Below are positions 8,052 through 17,048 of a stretch of DNA of 64,000 bases, piece by piece. This DNA is from Gramella sp. AN32 (GTDB lineage: Bacteria; Bacteroidota; Bacteroidia; Flavobacteriales; Flavobacteriaceae). Position numbers and translations under genes: made by a program. The notes beneath the pieces were generated by a model. The model saw nothing but the letters and a program-made list of their open reading frames with translations. It had not been told where the DNA came from and did not search any database. The stretch is taken from the NCBI RefSeq assembly GCF_023718305.1, contig NZ_QEYO01000001.1:1-64000 (forward strand), read 5' to 3'. The number at the start of each line of letters is the position of its first letter. Position 1 is the stretch's first letter.

Positions 8052-8654
8052 ATGAAAAAATTAATGATCACAATAATGTTGTTCCCGTTACTGGGATTCA
8101 CTCAAATTATTGAAAATGTAGATTATATATCACCCTTCAACAATGAGGTTGCAGCGGTTAAAAAAGGGGATAAATGGGCATTTATTGATAAAGAAGGGCA
8201 AATTGTAGTGGAGTTTAGGGACGATCTGGTTCCTTCAGATAATGACAATTCCACTTATCCAGTCTTTAACAATGAGAGAAGCCTCATTACCGCTGAAAAG
8301 AATGGCATACCCTACTTCGGCTATATAGACAAATCCGGAAAAACGGTCATAAAACCAGAATTCTTAAACGCTACCAATTTTAAGGATGGTGTGGCACTGG
8401 CAATCGTGGTGGAAAAAGAAATTGTGGGCTACAACGATATTTTCAACAAGCCGGTGGCCTACTACCACTATTTTGAAGTTGTTATTGACACCGCAGGAAA
8501 AGCAACGCAATATTTGACCCAACTAGCCATACACGTTGCCCCTTCAAATAAAAAAAACCAGCAGGTACCACCTATCATAACCTCAAAACTGCTGTCTAAT
8601 AATACAGTAGCTGTGAAAGAAAACAACAAGTGGACGATAAAAAAGATTAATTGA
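8052..8654 (+). CDS. WG-repeat secreted protein
   Basis: 200 aa with a signal peptide (residues 1-17). It contains WG/beta-propeller-like repeats: KKGDKWAFIDKEGQIVVEF, GYIDKSGKTVIKPEF with the following NFKDGVA, and a final partial unit NNKWTIKKIN. WG-repeat proteins are usually secreted or surface proteins of unknown role. It sits between the HMA-AraC regulator and a run of small metal-related membrane proteins. A link to metal resistance is from context only. Confidence 0.7.
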   Translation: MKKLMITIMLFPLLGFTQIIENVDYISPFNNEVAAVKKGDKWAFIDKEGQIVVEFRDDLVPSDNDNSTYPVFNNERSLITAEKNGIPYFGYIDKSGKTVIKPEFLNATNFKDGVALAIVVEKEIVGYNDIFNKPVAYYHYFEVVIDTAGKATQYLTQLAIHVAPSNKKNQQVPPIITSKLLSNNTVAVKENNKWTIKKIN

Positions 8655-8836
8655 ACCGCAAAAATTTAAATATAAAAGCATCGATGAGAAAAGACTGTGC
8701 AGAGTCCTGTAAAAATATAAGGGACAAAAAAAGGAATGGATATGAATAAAATGGGAATGGTAGCTAATGATAAGATTAGCGAAAACGACCATTCCGGGGA
8801 TCATTAAAAATAAAGTTTAACTAAAGAACAGAAATT

Positions 8837-9073
8837 ATGAAAAATCACTGGTTATGGATGGTAGTGGGATGTGCAATCCCCTTATTCCTTATTTTCCTGG
8901 CCCCCAGTTTGGGAATTACAGGATATAATACACTTTTTGCCTTTATCCTCTTAATGTTTGCCATCCATTTATTAATGCCCATGCATCACTCAAGGCATGG
9001 TCATGGAAATCATTCAGAGGAAAATAAAGGAAATTCACCTGACAAAGGAAAAAAAGAACATCAACATCACTGA
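8837..9073 (+). CDS. Small membrane protein with His-rich tail (DUF2933-like)
   Basis: 78 aa. Two hydrophobic segments (about 5-22 and 30-46) are followed by a His-rich tail beginning MPMHHSRHGHGNHSEE and ending EHQHH. This matches the DUF2933 type found near copper and silver genes in many bacteria. The tail probably binds metal at the membrane surface. The stop is 10 bases before the start of the HMA gene, so they are in one operon. Confidence 0.65.
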   Translation: MKNHWLWMVVGCAIPLFLIFLAPSLGITGYNTLFAFILLMFAIHLLMPMHHSRHGHGNHSEENKGNSPDKGKKEHQHH

Positions 9074-9083
9074 ACTTAATAAT

Positions 9084-9299
9084 ATGAAACGAAAATATTA
9101 CATAAGTGGGATAGGTTGTGGCGGTTGTATTGCCAGGATCAAGAAAACTTTGGAAGCACATCCGGCTATTGAAGAGACAAAGGTTTATCTAAACCCAAAG
9201 GGAGCTACGGTCATCAGGATGAAAGAAAAACTTTCCATTGATGAATTACAAAAACAACTCAATTCTATTGAGGGTTTTACCATTGAAAAAATGAATTAA
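9084..9299 (+). CDS. HMA-domain copper chaperone-like protein
   Basis: 71 aa from the ATG at 9084 (MKRKYYISGIGCGGCIAR). The longer frame from 8997 would overlap the previous gene and adds unrelated sequence. It is a single heavy-metal-associated domain with the loop GIGCGGC (CxxC). It ends SIEGFTIEKMN. Size and motif fit a soluble copper/mercury-type chaperone (CopZ-like) that could feed the P-ATPase at 17049. The neighbours form a compact set of small metal proteins. Confidence 0.8.
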   Translation: MKRKYYISGIGCGGCIARIKKTLEAHPAIEETKVYLNPKGATVIRMKEKLSIDELQKQLNSIEGFTIEKMN

Positions 9300-9320
9300 A
9301 AATAACTAAAATTTAAAATT

Positions 9321-9539
9321 ATGGATTTCTATAACGGACACTTTGGAGGCATGCACCTAATATGGTGGTTTATTTGGTTAGTCTTTTTAGGCTGGATATT
9401 TTTTATTCCATCGGACATTCCTTATCAAAAATCAAAAAAAGAAGATCCTTTGGACCTTCTTAGAAGGCGTTTTGCCAATGGTGAAATTACCAAAGAAGAA
9501 TTTGAAGAATCTAAAAAGATTTTAAAGTCAGAAAACTAA
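9321..9539 (+). CDS. SHOCT-domain membrane protein
   Basis: 72 aa. There is one membrane helix (about 12-30, LIWWFIWLVFLGWIFFIP), then a linker. A SHOCT domain at about 43-72 reads DPLDLLRRRFANGEITKEEFEESKKIL. SHOCT modules are short C-terminal tails thought to mediate oligomerisation. Small membrane-SHOCT proteins are frequent in copper and mercury islands. Spacing to both neighbours is about 20 bases, so it is co-transcribed with them. Confidence 0.75.
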   Translation: MDFYNGHFGGMHLIWWFIWLVFLGWIFFIPSDIPYQKSKKEDPLDLLRRRFANGEITKEEFEESKKILKSEN

Positions 9540-9556
9540 CTTAAAACCATAAAACT

Positions 9557-9835
9557 ATGTATCGATTAAACATAAAAAAACTCGGTTTTGCTTTTGGACT
9601 TACAGGAGCATTGGTCTATTTGGGATGCATGATCGTAATGGCCACAGCAGGACAGGAAGGAACCATAAAATTCTTTAACAGCCTGATACATGGCCTGGAT
9701 ACTACCAATATTATTAGGATGGATGTCCCCCTATTGGAGGCATTATTAGGCATTGTTCAAACATTCATTATAAGCTGGTTGGTTGGTGCGTGCATTGCAG
9801 CATTTTATAATGCCCAAATAAATGTAGAAAATTAA
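9557..9835 (+). CDS. Small two-helix membrane protein (DUF5676-like)
   Basis: 92 aa. Two hydrophobic segments at about 8-30 (KLGFAFGLTGALVYLGCMIVM by its ends) and 60-85 flank a short loop. The N-terminal pattern and size resemble the DUF5676 family that occurs with metal genes. It is the last intact gene of the small-protein run, followed by degraded NADH dehydrogenase sequence. The function is unknown. Confidence 0.6.
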   Translation: MYRLNIKKLGFAFGLTGALVYLGCMIVMATAGQEGTIKFFNSLIHGLDTTNIIRMDVPLLEALLGIVQTFIISWLVGACIAAFYNAQINVEN

Positions 9836-10104
9836 AAAACTCTGAAGGATTCTGCAACACCGTCTGGTTCATAAGGTCGCTTATCATTTTGGCTCTTTAG
9901 CTAGTTATCTACTTGATCCAAAATGAAAATAGAAAAGTAATGCTTCAAATGAGCTTCATTCCACTTTGTTTATTTCGGAAGTATCCTCCAGTTCCTCAAT
10001 ATGTGGAGCTGTATTGGAACCTCGATAACCTGCCAAAAAGTGGTAAGACCAGCCAAAATCCTAATCTGGACTCGCAGGTGTTAAAGGACAACTTCCAAAG
10101 GGTA

Positions 10105-10426
10105 TTTATAAAAAAACATGTGGTTGAGGGCAACCGATTAAAAACCGACTCCTTTTAATAGTAGAAGGTTACGAAAACATTTTTTCCATAGGCGAGATAC
10201 CAGTTGTAATTACAGAAAAATGCCAAAAGGCTATCCGCAAGTAGCACAAATAGCTATTCAGCAAGGTAAATATTTGGATTATATGCTATTGAAAATAATT
10301 AAGGATGAGGGCCCAAATCCTTTCGAATATAAAGAAAAAGCCTCATTGGTCACTGTAGGTAAGCGTAGAGCCGTAGCTGATTTGGGCAAATTTAAATTTG
10401 CAGTTTATTTCGTCTGGTTGCTATAG
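10105..10426 (+). pseudogene. ndh: Type II NADH dehydrogenase (NDH-2) remnant
   Basis: Two frames together spell the C-terminal part of NDH-2. One frame gives EGNRLKTDSF and ends in a stop at 10156-10158. Shifting frame gives VEGYENIFSIGE, then ITEKCPKGYPQVAQIAIQQG and later KFKFAVYFVWLL, before a premature TAG at 10424-10426. The family normally reads GNRIKVDEF..VEGYENIFAIGD and ..PKGHPQVAQVAIQQGK. The gene is frameshifted, lacks its FAD-binding half, and stops early, so it is a remnant. The sequence between 9836 and 10104 shows no product I recognise. Confidence 0.6.
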
Positions 10427-10499
10427 TCAATTGTACACTTATTATCAATAAGCATTAGTTAGTAAAACAAAAGAATAAATAATTAAAAACTCAGTTTAT

Positions 10500-11513
10500 A
10501 TGAAAAATATAGCAGTAATAGGATACGGGGTCATTGGCAAAAGAGTCGCCGATGCCATTAACGTACAAGATGATATGGACCTTGTTGGGGTTTGCGATGT
10601 CATCAGTGATTGGCGCATACAGAACGCCGTGAGAAAAGAGTACGATATCTATGCGGCAACCACTGAAGCCGAAAAACAAATGAAGGCTTACGGTATTTCG
10701 GTAAAGGGCAATATGCAGGACCTATTGGATAAAGTGGACCTCGTGGTCGATTGTACCCCGAAGAACATTGCAGCAAAAAATGTGGAACTCTATAAAAAAC
10801 AAGGCCTCAAGTTTATTGTCCAGGGAGGTGAAAAACACCAGACCACTGGTCATTCCTTTAGTGCAGAAAACAATTACAAATCGGCTATAAATCTGGATGC
10901 CACCAGGGTTGTTTCCTGCAACACCACCTCTATTTTAAGAACCCTAACCGCTTTAAAAAGAGCCGGTTTACTGGATCATGCACGGGGAACATTGTTAAGA
11001 AGGGCCACAGATCCCTGGGAAAGCCATCTTGGTGGTATTATGAACACCATGGTGCCCGAAAAAGACATCCCGAGCCATCAGGGTCCCGACGCACAAAGCG
11101 TGGATCCCGATTTGGACGTGATCACTGCTGCAGTGAAAGTGCCAGAAACCTTAAGCCATATGCACTACTGGAATGTGAAGTTAAAAAAACAAGCCACGAA
11201 AGAAGAAGTGCTGAATGCCTTTAAAACGTCCACGCGGATAAAAATGATCCATTATGACCAGGGACTGGTTTCCAACAATACCATAAAGGAAATGTTCCTG
11301 GATATGGGCAGGCCCTGGGGGGATATGTATGAAGTTGCCCTTTGGGAAGATATGCTAAAGGTACAGGGAGACGAACTTTTTTATGCCTATGTAGTCGATA
11401 ACCAAGCGATTGTTATACCTGAAACCATCGATGCCATTCGTGCCCTTACCGGAATTGAAACCGATGGGGCAAAATCCATTGCCAAAACCAATGAAAGTTT
11501 AGGAATTCATTAA
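10500..11513 (+). CDS. Type II (archaeal-type) glyceraldehyde-3-phosphate dehydrogenase
   Basis: 337 aa, the usual length. The N-terminal Rossmann motif is [14 protein letters not shown]. The catalytic Cys lies in [11 protein letters not shown] near residue 140, as in archaeal and class II GAPDH rather than the SCTTN of ordinary GapA. It interconverts glyceraldehyde-3-phosphate and 1,3-bisphosphoglycerate, and this class often accepts NADP as well as NAD. It is followed 11 bases later by a class I aldolase gene, so two consecutive glycolytic/gluconeogenic steps are encoded together. Finding this type in a copper island of a flavobacterium is unusual and suggests a supplementary, acquired enzyme. 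Confidence 0.88.
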   Translation: MKNIAVIGYGVIGKRVADAINVQDDMDLVGVCDVISDWRIQNAVRKEYDIYAATTEAEKQMKAYGISVKGNMQDLLDKVDLVVDCTPKNIAAKNVELYKKQGLKFIVQGGEKHQTTGHSFSAENNYKSAINLDATRVVSCNTTSILRTLTALKRAGLLDHARGTLLRRATDPWESHLGGIMNTMVPEKDIPSHQGPDAQSVDPDLDVITAAVKVPETLSHMHYWNVKLKKQATKEEVLNAFKTSTRIKMIHYDQGLVSNNTIKEMFLDMGRPWGDMYEVALWEDMLKVQGDELFYAYVVDNQAIVIPETIDAIRALTGIETDGAKSIAKTNESLGIH

Positions 11514-11524
11514 CTCTTATTAAA

Positions 11525-12586
11525 ATGAAAACAGAAAAAAATATCACAGAAATTTTAGGAGAAAAAGCATCTTTCTATTTGGATCACGTTAGTGAAAAAA
11601 TCACAAAAGATGAATTGGAGCTCCCTGGCAGGAACTTTATAGATAAAGTATTTGTGAACAGCAACCGCGATCCACAGGTACTACGAAGCCTCTCCCAATT
11701 GTATAATCATGGAAACCTTGGTGGGACAGGATACCTGAGTATTCTGCCCGTGGACCAGGGGATTGAGCATAGCGCAGCCTTCTCCTTCTATAAAAACCCT
11801 GATTATTTTGACCCGGCGAATATTATAAAACTTGCCATTGAGGCCGGTTGCAACGGGGTTGCTTCCACCTTTGGGGTTTTGGGGCTAAACGCCCGCAAAT
11901 ATGCCCACAAAATCCCCTTTATCGTGAAGATCAACCATAACGAACTGCTCACCTATCCTAACAAATATGACCAAACTTTATTCGGAAAAGTAAAAAGTGC
12001 TTGGGATATGGGCGCCGTTGCCGTGGGGGCCACCATCTATTTTGGTTCCGAAGAAAGTAATAGACAGCTAAGGGAAATTTCAGAAGCTTTTGAGGAAGCA
12101 CACAATTTAGGTATGGCTACCATTTTATGGTGCTATACCCGAAATGAAGCTTTTAAAACCGATAAAGAAGATTATCACGCATCGGCTGATCTTACAGGCC
12201 AGGCCAACCATATAGGGGTTACGATTCAGGCAGATATCATCAAACAGAAACTGCCCACAAATAATTTCGGGTTTAAAGAAATTGGGTTTGGCAAATATGA
12301 CGATGCAATGTATGAAACGTTGACCACAGACCATCCCATTGATCTATGTAGGTTACAGGTAGCCAACTGCTATATGGGTAAGATAGGATTGATTAATTCC
12401 GGTGGTGGCTCCAAAGGTGAGTCAGACTTGGCTCAGGCAGTTACCACTGCCGTCATCAATAAAAGGGCTGGGGGTTCTGGGCTGATAATGGGCAGAAAAG
12501 CGTTCCAGAGACCTTTTAGTAAAGGAATTAAATTATTACAGGCCGTGCAACAGGTGTATCTGGAAAATAGTATCACGGTGGCTTGA
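11525..12586 (+). CDS. fbaB: Class I fructose-bisphosphate aldolase (DhnA/FbaB type)
   Basis: 353 aa. The sequence [18 protein letters not shown] near the start, [11 protein letters not shown] in the middle and the C-terminal [17 protein letters not shown] and [14 protein letters not shown] are characteristic of DhnA-type class I aldolases. These use a Schiff-base Lys instead of a divalent metal. The enzyme cleaves or forms fructose-1,6-bisphosphate. With the adjacent type II GAPDH it would form a metal-independent pair next to copper-export genes. Context suggests the pair backs up the metal-dependent class II aldolase under metal stress, which is inference. Confidence 0.88.
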   Translation: MKTEKNITEILGEKASFYLDHVSEKITKDELELPGRNFIDKVFVNSNRDPQVLRSLSQLYNHGNLGGTGYLSILPVDQGIEHSAAFSFYKNPDYFDPANIIKLAIEAGCNGVASTFGVLGLNARKYAHKIPFIVKINHNELLTYPNKYDQTLFGKVKSAWDMGAVAVGATIYFGSEESNRQLREISEAFEEAHNLGMATILWCYTRNEAFKTDKEDYHASADLTGQANHIGVTIQADIIKQKLPTNNFGFKEIGFGKYDDAMYETLTTDHPIDLCRLQVANCYMGKIGLINSGGGSKGESDLAQAVTTAVINKRAGGSGLIMGRKAFQRPFSKGIKLLQAVQQVYLENSITVA

Positions 12587-12703
12587 TTATAAGCTAATAA
12601 TTTAAAATTCAGGAATAGGCTTAAACCTCCTAACCTTTATAATTTAAACGGTTTTGACAAAGAGAAATCTGACAATACCATTGCAACTAAAATTCAATAA
12701 ATT

Positions 12704-13534
12704 ATGAAAAACATACTCGTACCTACAGACTTTTCCAAAAACTGCGATAAAGCAGCGGAACTAGGAATTAAAATGGCGAAACTTTATAATTCCGAAATCC
12801 ATTTTTTCCATCTAATGAACACCCCCGTGGATTGGGTAAAGTTGGATAAACGAAAGGAAAAGCGGTATCCCGAGACCGTAAAACAAATAGGAAGTGCAAA
12901 AGCCGATCTAAGGGAACTGGAGAAAAAAGCGGAACGACAGGGACTTGAATGCAGGGTCTTTTTAGAATATAATGGAGGCCAAACCAATATTTTGGAGCAT
13001 TCCGGCCATTTTCACCACGATTTTATAGTTACAGGAAGCAGCGGCACCAAAGGTGGGGTACGTGAGTTATTGGGCAGCAACGTGGAAAAAATTGTGAGAA
13101 AAGCTGATGTGCCGGTAATTGTGGTCAAGGAGGAAGAAGTATCCTTTCCTTTTAAGGATATTGTTTTTGTTTCAGATTTTAGAGAAGATGTAAGCGAAGC
13201 ATTTAAGCACATTATTTCTATTGCTGAAAAATGTGCCGCGCAAATCCACTTATTGCGGATCAACACACAAACCGATTTTAATAGTATTGAACAAGGTTTA
13301 AACCCCATCAAAGAATTCCTGAAAAAATTTCCAAATTTGGATAATTATTCAATGAACGTATATAACGAGCCTGCCGTGGAAACCGGCATAAACAATTTCT
13401 TAAAGTACGGGAATGCCGACTTGATCGCTATGTGTACCCATGGCCACACAGGTTTTTTAAGCTTGTTTTCTAAGAGTATCGCCGAGGGCGTAACCAATCA
13501 TTCCGAATTGCCGGTGATGACCATTAAAGTATAA
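12704..13534 (+). CDS. Universal stress protein, two tandem UspA domains
   Basis: 276 aa: domain 1 at about 1-140 and domain 2 at about 145-276. Each ends with a nucleotide-binding-type loop, VTGSSGTKGGVRELLGSNVE and MCTHGHTGFLSLFSKSIAEG. The N-terminus MKNILVPTDFSKNCDKA is typical. It is cytoplasmic, and such proteins are induced by starvation, oxygen limitation or oxidative stress. The stop is only two bases before the ATP-cone/nuclease gene, implying joint expression. Confidence 0.85.
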   Translation: MKNILVPTDFSKNCDKAAELGIKMAKLYNSEIHFFHLMNTPVDWVKLDKRKEKRYPETVKQIGSAKADLRELEKKAERQGLECRVFLEYNGGQTNILEHSGHFHHDFIVTGSSGTKGGVRELLGSNVEKIVRKADVPVIVVKEEEVSFPFKDIVFVSDFREDVSEAFKHIISIAEKCAAQIHLLRINTQTDFNSIEQGLNPIKEFLKKFPNLDNYSMNVYNEPAVETGINNFLKYGNADLIAMCTHGHTGFLSLFSKSIAEGVTNHSELPVMTIKV

Positions 13535-13536
13535 CG

Positions 13537-14379
13537 ATGAATAAATCAGTTCTAGTAAAAAAATATTCCGGTGAGTACCAAGCTTTTGATATAAACAAAC
13601 TCATCAACTCCCTACGGCGTTCACGGGCAGATGAGAATATTGTTCAGGAGATAGCCCGGAAGGTGCAAGGGCAAATTGAAGAAGGGATGACTACCAAAAA
13701 AATTTATCAAATGGCGTTTAAAATGCTGAAAAGCAGGTCACGGATAAGTGCTTCAAAATACAAACTCAAAAAAGCCCTGATGGAATTGGGACCCTCTGGT
13801 TTTCCTTTTGAAAAGCTGGTGGGAAAACTATTTGCGTACGAAGGATATACAATAAAAGTTGGTGTGATTGTACAGGGTAATTGTGTGCAGCACGAAATAG
13901 ATGTGATAGCACAAAAAGAGGAGAAACATTATATGATTGAATGTAAATACCATAGTGATCAAGGTAGGTTTTGTAATGTAAAGATTCCCTTATATATCCA
14001 CTCAAGATTTTTGGATGTGGAGAAACAATGGGAACATCAAAAAGGTCACGAAACTAAATCTCATCAGGGAGGGGTTTATACCAATACCCGTTTTACCACA
14101 GATGCCATTCAATATGGTAAATGTGTAGGATTATTATTGACAAGCTGGGATTACCCTATAGGAAACGGTTTAAAAGATAGAATAGATAAATCTGGTTTAC
14201 ACCCACTAACTGCTTTAACAACTATAACCAAAGCCGAAAAAACAAAACTATTGGATAAAGGTATTGTGCTCTGCAAAGAACTTCACGAAAACCCTGCGTT
14301 ATTGGAGCAGATAGGAATTGATAAAAAAAGACATAAAAAGATTTTAGAAGACTCAGAAGCACTATGTAAAAGCACTTAA
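13537..14379 (+). CDS. ATP-cone domain fused to Mrr-like nuclease domain
   Basis: 280 aa. Residues 1-85 form an ATP-cone, beginning SVLVKKYSGEYQAFDINKL, the nucleotide-binding regulatory module of ribonucleotide reductases and NrdR. Residues about 90-200 form a PD-(D/E)xK nuclease-like domain: FEKLVGKLFAYEGY, then HEIDVIA, then MIECKYH, giving the D...ExK catalytic pattern. The tail (about 235-275) looks helix-hairpin-helix-like. The arrangement suggests a nuclease gated by ATP/dATP. It may be a DNA-damage or defence function, but no substrate is known. It lies in a run with Usp and an MBL-fold RNase. Confidence 0.75.
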   Translation: MNKSVLVKKYSGEYQAFDINKLINSLRRSRADENIVQEIARKVQGQIEEGMTTKKIYQMAFKMLKSRSRISASKYKLKKALMELGPSGFPFEKLVGKLFAYEGYTIKVGVIVQGNCVQHEIDVIAQKEEKHYMIECKYHSDQGRFCNVKIPLYIHSRFLDVEKQWEHQKGHETKSHQGGVYTNTRFTTDAIQYGKCVGLLLTSWDYPIGNGLKDRIDKSGLHPLTALTTITKAEKTKLLDKGIVLCKELHENPALLEQIGIDKKRHKKILEDSEALCKST

Positions 14380-14418
14380 TGAATAATAAAAAGTTTAACA
14401 ATCTTAAAAACAAAACTT

Positions 14419-14673
14419 ATGAAAACTGAAGAATTGAAACCACAGGACAGCATTGATCTCGAACCATTTTACCAGGCCTTGGAAGATGACCCAAAACTAC
14501 TTGAAGAAGCCCTAGAAATATTATTGGGAATGGTAAATTTTGAGCCTAAATCCATAAAGAGACTGGCACTTATTATCAAAGAGGATTCCCGAAATCTATA
14601 TAATGAAATAGCGGAATTGTGCAAACCTAATCAAGACAAAGGAAACACCTCTTCTTGTTGTAGTGGACACTAA
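14419..14673 (+). CDS. Conserved small protein with C-terminal CCSGH
   Basis: 84 aa, acidic and helical in appearance, with no membrane segment. The end TSSCCSGH carries two adjacent Cys and a His that could bind metal. I recognise no family. It lies 15 bases upstream of the MBL-fold nuclease and so probably belongs to its operon. Confidence 0.55.
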   Translation: MKTEELKPQDSIDLEPFYQALEDDPKLLEEALEILLGMVNFEPKSIKRLALIIKEDSRNLYNEIAELCKPNQDKGNTSSCCSGH

Positions 14674-14688
14674 ATAAATACTATAAAA

Positions 14689-16077
14689 ATGAAAAAAAAT
14701 AAAATAAGCATCCACTTTTTGGGCGCTGCAGGTACAGTAACCGGCTCAAAATATTTAGTGGACACAGGAAATAGAAAAATATTGATAGACTGTGGTCTTT
14801 TTCAAGGGTTAAAGGAATTACGCCTTAAAAATTGGGAATATCCACCCGTAGAGGTTTCAGAAATTGATATGGTTTTGCTAACACACGGACATTTGGACCA
14901 TACTGGATATCTGCCAAGATTGGTAAAACAAGGATTTAACGGTCCTATCTATGGTACCAATCCAACGTTGGACATTGCAAAAATTATACTTAATGATAGT
15001 GGTAAAATACAGGAACAGGAAGCTGAGCGCGCCAATAAGGAAGGTTATTCCAAGCATAGCCCAGCAGAACCACTATACGATTTAAAAGATGTAGAAAAAA
15101 CCATTCCCCATTTTAAGGGTATTCCGCAAGCACAATGGATTCCACTGTTTGATAGTATTAGGGCTCGATTTCAATACAACGGGCACATTCTTGGTGCTAC
15201 CTACATCGAGTTAGATGTATACGGAAAACGTTTTGTTTTTTCAGGAGATATTGGAAGAACAAATGATTTATTGCTCTATCCACCCCTGAAACCAAAAAAA
15301 GCCGATGTGCTTTTCATAGAATCGACCTATGGCGGAAGGTTTCATCCTGACGAGGTAGAGGCTATCTCGGAAATTGAAAAATTGGTTAACGACACCATCA
15401 ATAGAGGTGGCAGTCTGTTTATCCCCAGTTTTTCGGTAGAACGTGCCCAACTGATGATGCTTATTTTTTGGAAATTACTGAAAGAAAAGAAAATTCCAAA
15501 AGTACCTATGATAATGGACAGTCCAATGGGCGCTAGTGTCTTGGAACTCTTCCATCGTACGCGGGATTGGCACAGATTGGAAGATAATGAATGTGATGAA
15601 ATGTGTTCGCATTTTACAGTAGTAAGCAGTTATCGGGAAACTATGGAATTACGAACTGATAATAAACCAAAAATTGTAATTGCCGGAAGCGGAATGCTTA
15701 CTGGTGGAAGAATGCTCAACTATCTTGAAACACAAGCGCAAAACCCGAATAACACCTTACTTTTTGTTGGGTATCAAGCTGAAGGAACCCGTGGAAGAAA
15801 ATTGCTAGAAGGTGATAAAGAACTAAAAGTGTATGGAAAATGGGTGCCATTTAATATGGAGGTTGCTGAAATTGAAGGGCTGTCGGCACACGCAGACCAT
15901 GCTGAACTTATGGATTGGATGAGCAAAATAAAAAATAAGCCAGAGAGAATCTTTATTGTGCACGGCGAGAAAGAAGGTGCGGAAGCCGTACAAATAGGAA
16001 TAAAGGAAACCTATGCTTGGGATTCGGAAATCCCGCAGCTTTACAGTATTGAAACAATTATCAATTCGGTGCAATGA
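14689..16077 (+). CDS. MBL-fold beta-CASP ribonuclease (CPSF-like)
   Basis: 462 aa. The metallo-beta-lactamase motifs are THGHLDHTG (HxHxDH, near residue 65), HILGATYIELD (about 167), FSGDIGR (about 185) and SAHADHAEL (about 400). The beta-CASP segment between has the diagnostic SGMLTGGR, and the C-terminal RNA-specificity part has VHGEKEGA. Proteins of this layout are zinc-dependent RNases related to CPSF-73. The RNA target is unknown. Its last codons overlap the next gene by four bases. Its place beside Usp and the ATP-cone nuclease suggests a stress-response role. Confidence 0.88.
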   Translation: MKKNKISIHFLGAAGTVTGSKYLVDTGNRKILIDCGLFQGLKELRLKNWEYPPVEVSEIDMVLLTHGHLDHTGYLPRLVKQGFNGPIYGTNPTLDIAKIILNDSGKIQEQEAERANKEGYSKHSPAEPLYDLKDVEKTIPHFKGIPQAQWIPLFDSIRARFQYNGHILGATYIELDVYGKRFVFSGDIGRTNDLLLYPPLKPKKADVLFIESTYGGRFHPDEVEAISEIEKLVNDTINRGGSLFIPSFSVERAQLMMLIFWKLLKEKKIPKVPMIMDSPMGASVLELFHRTRDWHRLEDNECDEMCSHFTVVSSYRETMELRTDNKPKIVIAGSGMLTGGRMLNYLETQAQNPNNTLLFVGYQAEGTRGRKLLEGDKELKVYGKWVPFNMEVAEIEGLSAHADHAELMDWMSKIKNKPERIFIVHGEKEGAEAVQIGIKETYAWDSEIPQLYSIETIINSVQ

Positions 16078-16727
16078 AGATGATATCCTATATATCAATC
16101 CTGCTCTTGTTGTGCTTTTCCGATATGAATGGCCAGAAAGAAATGCTCATAGGGCAGATTTCGGGTAGATCTGTTGTTCGGGAGAATTTCTATGAAGAAG
16201 GTGCTTTTTTAAATAAACAAACTTTTGAAGCAGAAAATGTTATAGAGAAGAATGGATATTATGAAATTGAAGTAATCACAGAATTATTTGACAAAGACAA
16301 AAAACCTACCGATAAATACACTACCACCTATCGCTGTAAACCCGATGAAGCAAGTATCATGCTAATGGCATTTCCGTTTTCCAACCCAAAATCAAAGGAA
16401 ACCGAAATCAATACTACTTCTAAAAACTTTAAAAAATTGTATGATTTGGATAACTTGTATGATATTGAGCTTGAAATGAGTTTTGATTCGGGTCTGTTGA
16501 ATTTTTTTGGTTCCAAAAGCAACATAAAAATTTATGACAGAAAATTGGAAGTGGACAAAGGCTTTAAAATTATAAGGTCAAAAATAAACATCAAAGCCTA
16601 TGCCTTTGGGATCCGCATCAAGCAACTCAACTATACCGTCAACGAAAAATTAAATGAAAAAGGTCTATTGACCTTTCAAAAGTTTACCGAAGAAGATGGC
16701 AGTTATTTCACAATGAACTATAAATAA
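16074..16727 (+). CDS. Secreted hypothetical protein
   Basis: 217 aa with a signal peptide (about 1-20, ending SDMNG). The rest is predicted beta-rich (KNGYYEIEVITELFDKDKK, later FGIRIKQLNYTV). It resembles the general shape of DUF3108-like envelope proteins but I cannot assign it. The start overlaps the stop of the RNase gene, and the next gene follows in six bases. It is translationally coupled within the E1 plus-strand run. Confidence 0.55.
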   Translation: MKMISYISILLLLCFSDMNGQKEMLIGQISGRSVVRENFYEEGAFLNKQTFEAENVIEKNGYYEIEVITELFDKDKKPTDKYTTTYRCKPDEASIMLMAFPFSNPKSKETEINTTSKNFKKLYDLDNLYDIELEMSFDSGLLNFFGSKSNIKIYDRKLEVDKGFKIIRSKINIKAYAFGIRIKQLNYTVNEKLNEKGLLTFQKFTEEDGSYFTMNYK

Positions 16728-16733
16728 AATCAA

Positions 16734-17027
16734 ATGAAAAATTACGATACCCTTTCCGAAGCAATAAATGATCTACAGGCAAATGATTACCCCTATGACT
16801 TTAATTTAAAACCCGAATGCCTGGAATGTGCTTCGCTTAAAATCGAAATCCATCCTGAAGATTTTAAAGTAGATGAATTATACCGTTTTGAAGGAATGAG
16901 CAGCACTGACGATAATAGCGTTCTCTATGCCATTTCGTCCAAAAACGGGATTAAGGGCCTTTTGGTGGATGCCTATGGTATGTATGCAGAAAACATTTCA
17001 GAAGCAATGCGAAAAAAATTGAGATAA
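16734..17027 (+). CDS. Conserved hypothetical protein (often misnamed PRPP synthetase)
   Basis: 97 aa, cytoplasmic. It carries the pattern NLKPECLECASL, HPEDFKVDELYRFEGMS and NSVLYAISSKNGIKG, which I recognise from a small Bacteroidota family commonly labelled phosphoribosylpyrophosphate synthetase. It is far too short for that enzyme and lacks its PRPP motif, so the name should not be used. It lies 21 bases upstream of the P-ATPase gene and is probably co-expressed with it. Function unknown. Confidence 0.6.
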   Translation: MKNYDTLSEAINDLQANDYPYDFNLKPECLECASLKIEIHPEDFKVDELYRFEGMSSTDDNSVLYAISSKNGIKGLLVDAYGMYAENISEAMRKKLR

Positions 17028-17048
17028 AAACCAACAAAAGTCAAAATT

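Noticed and set aside
9913..10158. Open frame of 81 codons before the NDH-2 remnant
   Set aside because: It starts with a non-ATG codon. Only its last ~20 codons make sense, as part of broken NDH-2, so it is not listed as a gene.
16734..17027. Phosphoribosylpyrophosphate synthetase
   Set aside because: Similar proteins carry this label, but at 97 aa, without a PRPP-binding motif, it cannot be that enzyme.
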